64,000 bases of DNA from Tanypteryx hageni (GCA_028673005.1 CM054112.1:190251144-190315143), one strand, 5' to 3'. Shown: positions 22,890 to 33,655, numbered from the stretch's first letter. Notes: generated from the letters alone by a model not told the origin. Translations and numbers: made by a program.

Positions 22890-23132
22890 AAGAAGAAGAG
22901 ACTAACAAGAAACAATAGGGCAGCTGCTCTTTGGAGGCCCAGTCAATCTCCATGCTCATCATCTTCAAGCAATTATCCTCAGTCACCTATATCCTACACT
23001 GCTGCCTCTCCAGATCATCATTCGTTGGCTCTTCTTCTTCAAGATGATGAGCCACACATTCCTTTTGACACTTTATCAGATTCTGAGAATGAAGGGGATT
23101 ACTTTGATCCTCCTCCTGATGGACAGCCTCAG
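22890..23132 (+). CDS. NCAPH2: NCAPH2 candidate, exon 3 in window
   Basis: The exon has 81 codons with phase 0 at both ends, an acceptor ACATTATAG and a donor CAG then GTAAGA. It opens with lysines and arginines (KKKRLTRNNR), then a serine-rich segment, and closes with an acidic, proline-rich tract ending DPPPDGQPQ. The acceptor is followed directly by AAGAAGAAG, so tandem NAG acceptors could add or drop single lysines. It joins in frame both to the exon ending at 17686 and to the exon starting at 43075. A phase 0/0 exon hidden in the 19.9-kb intron that follows cannot be excluded. Confidence 0.65.
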
Positions 23133-24780
23133 GTAAGATTTTATTGTGGATGAATGTTGTCTGGCACTTTACAAATCAAACCTCAAGTGTACCAGAGAAA
23201 ATAATGCTAAAACAAGTTTAAATTGTATCACCATAATTAGAGTTGATGTGATTTTAACTCACTCTTTTTCATAGCTATAAAGTGAAGAAGTTTCTAACAA
23301 ACATACAGTAGGTCATTGTGATCCTCGGTGGTTACATTCTTAGATGCCAAAACTAAGGGCATATGGTGAAAAAGGAGGGTTTGGTTCCTTGCTCTTAAGA
23401 CTGAACATATTAATCGAAAAAATTAATCTTTATCATATGAAAGGGAACTTAAGTTTAAATTAAAAATTGGGTTCAAAAGGAAATTTAAGGGACCGTGAGT
23501 TTCAGATTCACAAATATGCTTTTTATTTCAATTCCATTTGCTTGTAGTATAAAAGAAAATAGCATAAATTCAAAAGTATTCATAATATTATTTAAATGTC
23601 CTGAAATAAATGTTTGCCAGCTCCTACAGATTGGATTTAAATACTATGATAAACGTTAATGTATGCATTCATTACACTAGGATGTAAGCTATTGCCATTA
23701 ACATTCTTGGGATAATTTAGAAAGCATATTAGGCTATTTAAAAAATAAGGAAAAATACAAGGGTGGCATCTTTCTGCTTGTTCACCTTCCTAGAACACCT
23801 TTGAAATTGATGCCATCTTATTTACATCCATTTGTTCATGTGTACAATATTTTACTTCACATACTTTTTTTGGGTAAAATGTACTTTCTTTTTGAGCTTT
23901 TCAATGAGTTAAATCATCTACTTCAAGCTGAGTATCGATTTGTGCATCTTGTAATTGATGGAATGAAATGATCATAAGATCCTAACATGGGCATCTGCTG
24001 GGTGAAGGAAAGGGGGGTGAAGTTGCCCTCCTCTGGATCAGACCTGTGTCAAGGGCCATTGATGTCTGGTTAGGTCAGGGGATTAATGTGGTCATTTTTC
24101 TTTGTGAGATCAGGCAAGTAGGTGAAGGTCCCCTGCAATATGCTTGAAACAAACCACTAAAATATTAAGTCCACCAAACCCAACAGTGGGTGCTTGCCCT
24201 CATGTGGTTTCTCTGTGCTGATGGCATGAGAGAGGAATCTCTCAAAGAATTACTCAAGAATGGCAGAAAATATTTTAACCATTCTTTCAGTTTTAAAGAG
24301 GCACCGTGCAAAATAATGGCCCATGTTCGATTCCAGAGCCATTTCGTTCCTTCATTTGAATAGCATGGGAATGGCTGCAGTATATTTTTGATTTGCATTT
24401 TAAAATTACTTCAAATAATCGTACAACCTTGGGACTCAACCAAAGAGCACCTCAAAGAATGAAAATTCATTTTCTTACCATCAATTTTCAAATACTCATT
24501 GATCTGATGCACAGATTTGTTTTGAACACGAGAAAATTGTACGTTTTTATAATAAAATCTTTTGTCATCAAGGAAAACCCCATTGTTGCTGATGTAGCAA
24601 AATTATACACTGCATTGGATTATATGCAATACAGATATACCCCAATTTATGTCAAGGATGCGTTCTTGAAAAGGGCGATGTAAATCAAAGCAGTTTTTCC
24701 CATAAGAATCAGTGATATGAGGGAAGATGCATGCAGGAGTTTAGGACAGTTTCCACAACCAACTGCAGTAACCCCTCAAT
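23133..24780. other. Start of intron 3, nothing recognised
   Basis: Unremarkable AT-rich DNA with a slightly GC-richer patch at 23990-24130. The open frames here (for example 24393-24683) have no recognisable motifs. Confidence 0.45.
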
Positions 24781-24795
24781 GTTGACACTAGATTA

Positions 24796-24870
24796 GGGGT
24801 GCTCAGGAGGTCGATCTCGATTGACCAGTCGATCGCTGACTCATTTTAGGTAGATCTCCAAAGGTTATTT
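24796..24870 (+). mobile_element. hAT element left end
   Basis: TAGGGGTGCTCAGGAGGTCG followed by ATCTCGATTGACCAGTCGATCGC is a recognisable hAT terminus rich in GATCG. No right end was seen. Confidence 0.4.
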
Positions 24871-25854
24871 GCCTCTGATGCTCGAAAGCATCTTTAACAG
24901 TGAAAATAGACGGTCGATCATCACGTAAGTGAAAAATGATAAATAGCTCCATGTCTACATCTCCAAGTTCAAGGATATTTTAGTAAATACTACTTTAAGG
25001 CCGAAGGGAGAGCTGGTGCGATGGGATGTGCAGAACGTATTCTATGATTCCCTTGAATCTTAATGCAAATGAAATATTTCATTGTTCAAAATGATGCTGA
25101 AAATTCCCATCTCAAGTGTTTCGACTTATTTTATTCTAACCTTCCAATGTTTGCTCATGTGATGCTACGTGCTATGGAATTTGATGTGTTTTTCTGTCAT
25201 TCCAAAAAGCACGTCAACAGACTGCCATTCAATGGAGATCTTACTACGCTAGAATAAAGTTGTGTCATTCCTAGAAAGTGTTCTCTGTGTGATACCAGCT
25301 CATGCATAAACAATGCATTGTTTCTCATACGTTACACTTTCCTGAATTATTCGTTGTGTTATTTGGATGTCATTGGCTTGTGTCACCCTTCCTCTTCTTT
25401 CTCTTCCTTTCTATTCCTCTGCAAACAGCAATCATGATCAGCAAACTTGAGTTATTTGGTTTTGATAATATTTCATTTCGTTTCTCTGTGCCATTTTGCC
25501 TAGGTAGCAGATCTGACAATGCAGAGGTACTAGCAATGGTTGTGCCCTTTTTGAAGTACCTGTGGTTACTTATAATTGTCCTGTGAGTGAATAACTATTT
25601 TTTTAATGAAATTGTCTGTGCTCAATTATGACGAGAGAAATATTATCAAGTTTATGAATTTTATACATAGAATCAGAGTTAAGTAAAAGCGACAATTTTA
25701 AGGAAATTACAAATGATTTTGCATCTTAAAATGCATGAGAACTGACTTTGACCTTTTATCTGAATGAAAATCCCTTGTTCATTTTTTTTCTTTTATTCCC
25801 AACGTTTTAATAATTGTGGCAGAGAACTTTATTTTAATGTGGATTTGTATTGAT
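24871..25854. other. Intronic DNA without a recognised feature
   Basis: Two short open frames (25063-25257 and 25302-25586) show no domain or family resemblance. Confidence 0.45.
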
Positions 25855-26887
25855 ACTAGCATTCCTACATTTTTTGAAGGGTTATTTCTGCTTATAATTG
25901 TAGGTTTTTATTTATTGTAATTATTATTAATAGTAAGTTTTTATTTATCTTAAAAGCTTTTTACCATTTTTTATCATTTAAGATTATTCTAAAAACTGTT
26001 TTCCCTATGAGTTTCATTAAGAAATACGTCTGAAAAATCAAGGTACATGTAAGCTTTTGATGAATTTTATTATTATTATTAAATTCTTATCGCTCCTCTT
26101 ATAATATTGCCTTATACATGCATTTTATTATTATTACATTATAATCACATTCGTATTGCAGTACTATTAATAATCATTAATGCAATCTTCTCAGAATAGT
26201 TCACATTGAAAATTCATTTGAACACTACTTGAGATGACTATATTTATGTAGTTTGTGCCATGAACATAATTTTTTTCTTTAGAACTGTTCACTTGGCTTA
26301 TTTTTTACTTTGGATGAAATCTTTTCTAGTTATAGGCCTTTAAGACCAGTTGTTCTTGCATTTTTCTAATAGCCCTCACATTTAAGTATCACATTCCTTT
26401 TTTTCAGTATTTAACATAGGTAATACTGTTGTAAAGGATGTTAATTTGAACAAATTTAAATAAAACATTTTAAAGTGTTGTGTTGTAGCTTAGCAATTCT
26501 TCAGCTAACTATACTTATACAGTGGTTTTATATGGAGGGTTGATGTGATGTTAGGAAAAGAACAGTTTATTATTTTTGTCATTTAGGTGACTAAAATTTG
26601 AAATATTCAACAATTTCACTCCGACTAGTATCTAAAGGTGAATTACTCTAAACTAGCAGTATATTTTCGTTAATTTTAAGCAATATGAATGGATAAGTCA
26701 GTATTTTCATTAATGAAACAAAAGATACTATCAAACTTCTTACTACTTATATACCAAACATTTTTACATTTGTCACTGAGTTCTCTACTTCTGCCTACCA
26801 TTCTCACAACTGTAAAAAGATTAAAGTTTAAATAGAGAGACCCCCACATCGCTCAAGAGCTGGTAGACACTTTTGCACATTTTTACG
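25855..26887. repeat. Interspersed or duplicated segment, copy 2
   Basis: This is the longer partner of 16250-16862. Both outer blocks are present and an extra middle of about 450 bp (25950-26415) is either an insertion here or a deletion in the other copy. The extra part includes a TTATTATTATT run near 26067. Confidence 0.8.
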
Positions 26888-26919
26888 GCATTGCCCCAGT
26901 TGCTCGAATTCGAATCCCA

Positions 26920-26990
26920 CTTGCCGTAAAACCCAGTTGCCATTAATCCCACTTGCCATTAATCCCACTTGCCATAGTCCCAAATGCTTG
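26920..26990. repeat. 17-bp tandem repeat
   Basis: Units of the type CCCACTTGCCATTAAT recur four or five times with small changes, then decay into CCCAGTTGCCAGAAT further right. Confidence 0.8.
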
Positions 26991-27049
26991 AGTAGCAAAT
27001 GCTCGAAATCCCAGTTGCCAGAATCCCATTTCCCATAGTAAAAACTGGG

Positions 27050-27725
27050 GTGGGGAAAAGAGAGGTATTTACGAATAGGTAGCAAAAAGGAGAAGCGACT
27101 GAGGGGAATTTACGGATATGCAGCAAAAAGGAGAATGGGAGGAGAGGAGGGCGGAAGGTACGATGAGGGAACATAGTCGACATTGGTATCAATCGACAGA
27201 GAAGTTTATAACGGTTACAAATACGCAGCGCAAAAACGAAAATAAAGTGGGGGAGGGCAAAGGGGGGAGGTAGTAAGGTAGACTAAGGAAACACGGTCGA
27301 CATTGGTATCAATCGACAGAGAATTTTATAACGATTACGAATATGCAGCGAAAAAACGAAAATAAAGTGGGGAGAGGGTGTAAGGTACGCCAAGGAAACA
27401 CAGTCGACATTGGTATCAATTGACAGAGAATTTTATAACGACTACGAATACGCAGCGCAAAAACGAAAATAAAGTGGGGAAGGGCATAAGGTACGCCAAG
27501 GAAACACATTCGACATTGGTATCAATTGACAGAAAATTATATAACGATTACGAATATGCAGCGTAAAAAGGAAAATAATGTGGCGGAGGGTATAAGGTAC
27601 GCCAAGGAAACACGGTCGACATTGGTATCAAACGACAGATAATTTTATAATGATTACGAATACGCAGCGTAAAAACAAAAATAAACAGGAGAAGATGGGG
27701 GAGGGAATAGGGTGTAAGGTATGCC
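27050..27725. repeat. Minisatellite with ~106-bp unit, five to six copies
   Basis: The landmark TCGACATTGGTATCAA recurs at about 27177, 27297, 27404, 27510 and 27615. Each unit continues with GACAGAGAATTTTATAACG, ATACGCAGCG and AAAATAAAGTGGGG. The first units are more diverged. Several minus-strand open frames across it are artefacts of the periodicity. Confidence 0.9.
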
Positions 27726-27778
27726 AAGGTAACAATCCCGCACTTTAACTGTTCTGGGCTCATGTAGGCGATTTACAG

Positions 27779-28024
27779 ATGGTTCTTAACAATAAGAAAC
27801 TTGTAGATTCCCCGGATGCCGTCAAAAAGATAAACAGCTCGAGAGTATGCCTCACGCCAAAAGATCATTATGATTCACGGAAGGACCTAAATGATATAAG
27901 GCTAAGTATAAACTTTCTAATACAGAAATATGATGTATTACTGAAAACACTGAATAGTTACAATAAAAACATTGATGATCTGAGCCTTACTATAGTACAA
28001 CTAAGAGATGAACTAGGCATGTGA
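27779..28024 (+). pseudogene. Coiled-coil N-terminal part of an ORF1-like protein
   Basis: 81 residues starting inside the left terminal repeat. The segment LNDIRLSINFLIQKYDVLLK followed by LNSYNKNIDDLSLTIVQLRDEL has the heptad spacing of a coiled coil. ORF1-like proteins of this sort have a coiled coil before the nucleic-acid-binding C-terminal domain found further right (28362). The frame ends at 28024, and the following 200 bp hold stops in all likely continuations. Confidence 0.45.
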
Positions 28025-28226
28025 AAAACATTGCACTATTATCAATTTAGAAAACATGGGGAATAGATTAGATCGAGATTACTTTGATAAAACATTAGAT
28101 ATTGTGTACATAGATGATAGGATCTGAAAGAAAGAAATATTATTGGTATAGTTAATAATATTGTTAATAAGTTAGAAATGGAAAATTTAGCGAAAATGAT
28201 ATTGATGTGTATGTAGTTAAAAATCT

Positions 28227-28446
28227 CCGAGCAGATAACAAAAGTAAAATCATGGTAAGTTTCGTTTAAAAGAAAATAAAAGATATTTGCCGCAATAACC
28301 GAAAACCATTAACAGATGACGATATTTTGAGCATTGCCGAGAAGATAACAAAAATAAAATCGTGGTAAGTTTCTTTTCAAAGAAAATCAAAGATATTTGC
28401 CACAATAATCGAAAACCATTAACAGATTATGATATTTTGAGCAATA
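28227..28446 (+). repeat. 110-bp tandem duplication inside the ORF1-like region
   Basis: Two direct units (28227-28336 and 28337-28446) share GATAACAAAA, AAAATCGTGGTAAGTTTC, AGATATTTGCC, CGAAAACCATTAACAGAT and GATATTTTGAGCA. The first unit's frame is broken by a stop; the second continues into 28362-28631. Confidence 0.9.
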
Positions 28447-28631
28447 GTAATAATAGCAAAGTTTATGTAAATGAGGCCTTAACCAAATATTATGGAGAAC
28501 TATTCTGGAAAACCAGGGTACTATGTAAACTTGCCAGTTTTAACTTCGTTTGGATAAAATATTGTTTCACTTATGTTATTAAGGACGAGAATGAAAGACT
28601 GCTTAAAATCAATACTGAAGATCTAAACTAA
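28362..28631 (+). pseudogene. FP-like C-terminal domain fragment
   Basis: The frame encodes KKIKDICHNNRKPLTDYDIL, then NNSKVYVNEALTKYYGELFW and, near the end, FNFVWIKYC and LLKINTEDL before the stop. The order helix, Y/I-V/I-N-E-x-L-T, L-F-x-x-A/T-R, a V-W strand and a final K-I-N strand is the pattern of the FP-like C-terminal domain seen in arthropod transposon ORF1 proteins. It is not a complete gene because the N-terminal half is separated by stops. Confidence 0.6.
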
Positions 28632-28721
28632 GTCTAGGGGGAATCTGCAAGTTTCTTTTTTTATTGTTAAGATCCATCTGTAAATTCTCTACATGAGCCC
28701 AGAACAGTTAAAGCACAGGAT

Positions 28722-30276
28722 TGTTTCCTTTTTTGTATTTCGCATTAAAATTTAACTGGGCAGCCATGTTCATATTTTTATTTTTTTCTATGTTGGTAGG
28801 TAGTGGTCTGGATTTTTTTCTCGAGTCATTCAATGCACGATTGTCTCAACAAAGTTTAAATTATTAAATCGCATATTCTTCATTGATTTCGGCACATGCT
28901 ACATCCTATATTGATGCTTTTGACATGAAAAGGATTCCTGAAATTATTTTTGCGAAGAATTCCTCCGAATACTTAAAATACACCCACTCCCCGCTTTAAC
29001 GCTCTTCAAAAGTTCTGGTGTAATTTACCAAGTCCACTGCACAGTGCCTCTGCGCATTTACGATACAAGACATCAGTATTTGCAGTTGCTTGATGGTTCT
29101 GTGTACACTTATCAATGTTTTATAGGTCAAAATATAGAGAACTTTGTTTAAATTCTATTTTCTCTTTAAATAAAAAGATCATGAGTGATAACCGGCGGTC
29201 AGAGAGGTTTTATGGCGACTAAAAACTGGAGAGCGCCAACATTTGTTTGTTTTTTGTTTATTGCTCCCTTTTCGATTGTTCAGTTTTTAAAATGTAATAC
29301 CAAGATATTTGAATTCTTCATTTATTTAGTCTCATTCCATGTTCCTTTATTTATCAAGCACGTGATAATTCTTTTATGAATCGATATTTCTTTATCAAAA
29401 CGTAGTAAGGTTTCGATATACGGTTTTGTTTTTGTCTTATTGGTTGCCTTCTCTTAATTGAATGGTATCTTCAGTCATGATGCTTATGTTATTATGTTCC
29501 AATATTTTTTTGTTTTAATAAAATTGTGGCTGTATAGTGACTATTGCCTCATCCTGTATATCTAAATAGATGCAGGTATCTTCTTCTACTTGAATTCCTA
29601 TTCTTTAATGCTCCTGCACAACTTATTCAGCATGAGATCAACATATGTTCCATAAAATGCATTCTGTTCTTCATTTATATTCAAGTTTTACTGTTCAATT
29701 TTAAATATAATTGCAATGCAAATGATGACCTATTCTACTCTGGTTAACAAAGAATACTTTGGTTAATTATTTATATAATACTACCTATTTTCATTTCCAT
29801 TAATTGAATCTTGGGAACAAATTAAATCTTATAACATCATTTCTTATGGAAGTACGTGTTCCGAATAGCACTGTTTCAGTTAGCGCTCAATTTTCCTGGC
29901 ACCAATTAAGAGTGTTAATCAGGGAGTGGGTGTATACCCATTAGGCAGAGGTATATCAGGCAAAGGATCATTGAAAGTAGTAAAAAATGAACTGGTGAGA
30001 AGTCCATTAAAAGTACAGTAATATAAATAAATAAAAATATTTCTTTTATGAATCCCTCAGAAATTCGGTTGATTGATTAAAAACATTCATAATCTACAAC
30101 CGCTATTCATCATCAGGAGCAATGATCGGGAGAGTTAGAAGGGAAACTCATTTGCTTATGCATCGACAGGTAACGGAACTTTTGTTTTATGTTTCATTCC
30201 CAAAATATGATTGTACATCTCACGACTGATGGCGATAGCACAATCAGAAATCTCCTGACTGATATGATCAGAAATT
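28722..30276 (-). repeat. Left arm of a large inverted structure
   Basis: Sequences 28722-28980 and 29935-30276 match, inverted, 33015-33275 and 32478-32807. The arm encodes, on the minus strand, the C-terminus of the frame at 30156-30374. It is interrupted by the TA-flanked element at 28981-29932, which the right arm lacks. Confidence 0.85.
28981..29932. mobile_element. TA-flanked TIR element of 952 bp
   Basis: The ends CACCCACTCCCC and inverse GGGAGTGGGTG extend as imperfect inverted repeats through CTTTAACGCTCTT on the left and AAGAGTGTTAATC on the right. TA flanks both sides. The related right arm (33022-33042) shows the undisrupted sequence with a single TATA, which confirms insertion with TA duplication as in Tc1/mariner or pogo elements. 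No transposase frame is evident. Confidence 0.8.
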
Positions 30277-30374
30277 GGAGACTTTCTGCTCGACGGATAA
30301 GTTTCTTGCTCGCTTGCTCGAGTTTCTGTGAGTGATTGCGTTGTCTGTGAGGCTTCATCATTGTCTATGGACAC
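30156..30374 (-). CDS. Unknown 72-residue ORF, shares its C-terminus with 32350-32598
   Basis: The minus-strand frame starts at an ATG at 30374. The first 33 residues are polar and Ser/Thr/Glu-rich. The last 38 residues run from ISDHISQEISDC through REMYNHILGMKHKTKV to PVDA and the stop. They match the end of the + strand frame at 32350-32598 with only a few substitutions. The upstream halves of the two proteins are unrelated. The function is unknown. It could be the last exon of a transposon gene; whether it is transcribed cannot be told. Confidence 0.35.
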   Translation of the reverse strand: MSIDNDEASQTTQSLTETRASEQETYPSSRKSPISDHISQEISDCAIAISREMYNHILGMKHKTKVPLPVDA

Positions 30375-30449
30375 ATAAATCTACTGGCAATTTGTGTGCG
30401 ATCTGTGGATCTTCATTTGTTTTGTGTGACTTTTGAGTTATTTTTCAAC

Positions 30450-32192
30450 TACAGTAAACTCTCGATAATCCGGCACTCTCGCTATTACAGCACTTTTTTG
30501 TAACGACATCGTGAAGTTCTGCATTTCACCGCAAGATGGAAATACTGTCGCGTTGGATGAGAACTGAGAGCATTGAACCAAGTTTAAAGTATACAGGCCA
30601 TGTAAATTTCTTTTACATAATGGAAAAATTAAACAGTTTAAAATTTGTATTTAGGTTTAACTAATCGTTAAGAACCACAGCATAGAGGGCTATAGTAGGG
30701 AGCACGAACGAAGACGGGTGTCAACTGTATGCACAGAAGGTCAGGAATGTCACGTGGTTTCTCCCACTCCTTCACTTGGCCAATCAGCATCAGTCAGTTA
30801 CAGCGGCTTTTGGGATGCGGTTCGTAGCGTGATTTTCGTGTTTATTTGTATGTTTTACGATTGAGATTTAAATAGTACCGTCTTGTGGTGTTCTAAAATG
30901 GAGGGCGAAGGAAGTAAATGCAAGGTTTTGCACAAACAAGCAAGAGAAATCATATATAAAGTGCATCAGTACTCACAAAGTGGGGAATTAGATTTATTAT
31001 GATAAGGAACATCCACGAAAAGTGTAATGTTTGATCTGTATTATCCACCCAATTTTGTTCTTAGTTCTTATTTTGTATTTTTATTTTATATATTTTTGTA
31101 TTTTATTTTTTGCTTGTATTTCTTGTGATGTGTTTTGTGTTACGACGACATCCATGACGTTTGCACTAAGTTGTTATTTGCAATTTGTGTTTAGAAGTTT
31201 AAGTAAACAAATTCTGTTAAATGATGATGATGCAGTGGTATTGTAAACAAAGATGGGTAACTCCATTTATTTCGATGGAAATGGTAATGTAAATTAAAGA
31301 AAGAGATTTATTTTGCCGAGAAGGTTGAATTACGTGTCGGTTTTTGTGTAACTTTGGAACCATGAGCTTTAAATAATAGAGACTGATCAATATTTACATT
31401 AACTTTGTTAATTATTTGTAGTTCACGAAGAATGATAGCTGTCTCCAATAACCTCTTTCAAATGAAAACCACAGAGCCTGGTTGTTTTCGACAATGCACT
31501 ATCAAAACTGCTTCTGTTCCTTCACAAAACAAATGAGTTCATGCGAACGCCTATTCCCACGTAGAATTAACGTTAATTCTATGACCATGAGTAAGGCTAC
31601 TGCAAGGAGTCTGTCTGTCTGAAGGAAGATCAAGAGAGAGAAAACACAGACGAACTTAAAAGCATATGAAATATTTGAATGAACGAATTTAATGTTATTC
31701 GAAAAGTACTATGGAAGAGTAACAAAGCACGTATCTTATGTTATTATAGCATTATTTCTCCATAAATCTTCAGTCGCTGCATTTGCTATTTCTACAGAAG
31801 CCTCCCAGAGATGATTTTATAATTATTTAATTCCGCTATGGTTCGAAAATTCAGATAAGTTCCTAATAAACGATGAACCTGGGAACGAAACCTATGATAT
31901 AACACCTTAAAAGATACTTATGTGTTTGTACGCAATGTGTAATTCCCTCGCACATTTAACACATGCACTGGATTTAAATTTTCATGGTCATTTTTTGTTA
32001 TTTATAAATAATTTACGTAGAATTTGAGGGTGGCAAGTGAAATGTATTCCTCAAGTCCAACTGTTTTGGTTAATACGCGTGTTATCTCCTTGAACATATA
32101 CTATAAATTTTGCCTCTCACTGATCCGGCAATCTCGTTATTCCGGTACTACTCCGGTCCCGAGGGGTGCCGGATTATCGAGAGTTTACTGTA
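30450..32192. mobile_element. Tigger/pogo element with perfect 26-bp TIRs
   Basis: The first 26 bp (TACAGTAAACTCTCGATAAT, then CCGGCA) are repeated exactly in inverse at the right end, including the TA target. The element is 1743 bp. Its only suggestive frame is 30898-31002. The perfect terminal repeats suggest a fairly recent insertion. It splits the centre of the inverted structure 28722-33275. Confidence 0.9.
30898..31002 (+). pseudogene. 34-residue stub of a transposon ORF
   Basis: ATG-initiated frame reading MEGEGSKCKVLHKQAREIIY and on to a stop at LDLL. The phrase KQAREIIYKVH resembles the N-terminal helix of proteins found in arthropod DNA transposons, which I recognise only loosely. 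The stop truncates it. Confidence 0.35.
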
Positions 32193-32349
32193 ACATGCAA
32201 AATTAGAAGAATATTTTTTTTGAGTCTACGATTCTAGTATTTTTATTGATTTTTCGTTAATTTTAGAAATATCATGTACATTGGTCAACCTTTTACAGTT
32301 CATTGAAAAATTAATTTCTCCATAAAATTGCAGACTTGGAACTTTTGGG

Positions 32350-32598
32350 ATGGATTCTTTGCCAGATTTATCTTCGGCAATATGCATCCCGCCAATCAAT
32401 GATGAAAATTCAGGGAAACCCCATTTATTCACTGATGCGCTTAACTTTTGCGCCAACCTTCTTCGCAAAGGTGGTTTAATTTCTGCTCACATCAGTCAGG
32501 AGATATCTGATTGTGCTATCACCGTCGGTCGTGAGATGTATGATCTTATTTTGGGAATGAAACATAAAACAAAAGTTCCGTTAACTGTCGATGCATAA
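32350..32598 (+). CDS. Unknown 82-residue ORF, partner of 30156-30374
   Basis: ATG-initiated frame with an N-terminal half (DLSSAICIPPINDENSG, then a helix-like DALNFCANLLRKGG) unlike that of its partner. Its C-terminal 38 residues (AHISQEISDCAITVGREMYD, then LILGMKHKTKVPL, VDA, stop) are nearly the same. An acceptor-like TTGCAG at about 32328-32333 lies just upstream, so this may be a terminal exon. Conservation of the same frame and stop in both inverted copies argues that this segment was once coding. The function is unknown. Confidence 0.35.
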   Translation: MDSLPDLSSAICIPPINDENSGKPHLFTDALNFCANLLRKGGLISAHISQEISDCAITVGREMYDLILGMKHKTKVPLTVDA

Positions 32599-33275
32599 GC
32601 AAATGAAAGTTTCCCTTCTAACTCTCCCCATCATTGCTTCTGATGATACTTGGCAGTTGTAGATTATTAATGTTTTTAATCAATCGAATTTCTGAGGGAT
32701 TCATAAAAGAAATATTTTTATTTATATATATTATTGTACTTTTAATGGACTTCTCACCAGTTCATTTTCTTTTATACTTTCAACGATCCTTTGCCTGATA
32801 TACCTCTAGGGATACGATATCGAAACGGAAGTATCGATACCGTAATCATATGATGTATCGAATGAAAAGTATCAATACCACAAAAGTATCGGACCGGAAG
32901 CACCGATGTCACTAGAAAATCGAAAGAAAAGAATCGAGTACAAAAGTACTTGGTATCGAAAGGAAATTACCGATATGAGTAAAGTATCGATACTTTTTTC
33001 GTATCCCTACCTCCGCCTAATGGGTATATTTTAAGTATTCGGAGGAATTCTTCGCAAAAATAATTTCATGGATCATTTTCATGTCATAAGCATCAATATA
33101 GGATGTAGTGTGTGCCAAAATCAATGAAGAATATGCGATTTAATAATTTAAACTTTGTTGAGACAATCGTGCATTGAATGACTTGAGAAAAAAATCCAGA
33201 CCACCCCCTAACAAGATAGAAAAAAAAGAAAAATATGAACATGGCTGCCCAGTTAAATTTTAATGCGAAATACAA
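32478..33275 (+). repeat. Right arm of the large inverted structure
   Basis: Matches the left arm (28722-30276) in inverse orientation with perhaps 85-90% identity by eye. It is interrupted by the small element at 32809-33007, which the left arm lacks. The arm ends near 33275, after TGGCTGCCCAGTTAAATTTT and the sequence GCGAAATACAAAAAAG. Confidence 0.85.
32809..33007. mobile_element. Small MITE with GGGATACGA ends (~199 bp)
   Basis: Inverted ends GGGATACGA and TCGTATCCC enclose several copies of GTATCGATAC-like sequence. The flanks TACCTCT (32801-32807) and TACCTCC (33008-33014) match the single TACCTCT at the corresponding site of the left arm, so the insertion duplicated 7-8 bp, as hAT elements do. 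Confidence 0.75.
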
Positions 33276-33313
33276 AAAAGAATTTGTAAAAGGAGGATGA
33301 ATAAAAGAAAAAA

Positions 33314-33384
33314 GTTACCAACGAGGGAATCGAACTCATGCAGTCACGTTTAGGACGTGCTCACTATATGCTCACCACCAACAA
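33314..33384 (-). repeat. tRNA-like element with Pol III terminator
   Basis: On the minus strand the segment begins TTGTTGGTGGTGAGCATATA, contains GAGTTCGATTCCC (B-box-like), and is followed by TTTTTT. An anticodon-like stem pairs, but the T stem is poor. It is read as a tRNA-derived pseudogene or SINE head. Confidence 0.45.
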
Positions 33385-33655
33385 TTACTTGATCAATTAA
33401 GCATGCATTAAGAGGTTTATATCAATTGATGAGAAATTGCAACATTTAATTGCGATTTTCGGAAAAACTATCGGCCATATATGCCCAAAAGGGGGGTTTG
33501 CAGTGATCCTGGAATCCAGAGCTATACACCTACCAAGTTTCATAAAAATCCGTGATCTCACTACTGTGTCCTCGTAAAACCTCAAGAAAAATATTGATAC
33601 TTGTGTTTCGTAAACTTCATCTTAAGGAAATTAATTGAAAACTTCTCAATATCAG

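Larger units (their letters stand above)
27729..28727 (+). mobile_element. TIR element carrying an FP-like ORF
   Basis: The ends form inverted repeats of about 65 bp: AACAATCC, CTTTAACTGTTCTGGGCTCA, TGTAG, ATTTACAGATGG and TTCTTAACAA are shared in order at 27729-27793 and, inverted, at 28664-28727. Inside are a coiled-coil-like frame and a frame resembling the C-terminal domain of FP-like proteins, which is usually found in ORF1 proteins of arthropod retrotransposons. No transposase is present, so it is presumably non-autonomous. The target duplication is not clear. Confidence 0.65.

Noticed and set aside
27309..27763. Three overlapping minus-strand ORFs with similar sequence
   Set aside because: They repeat with the 106-bp minisatellite unit.
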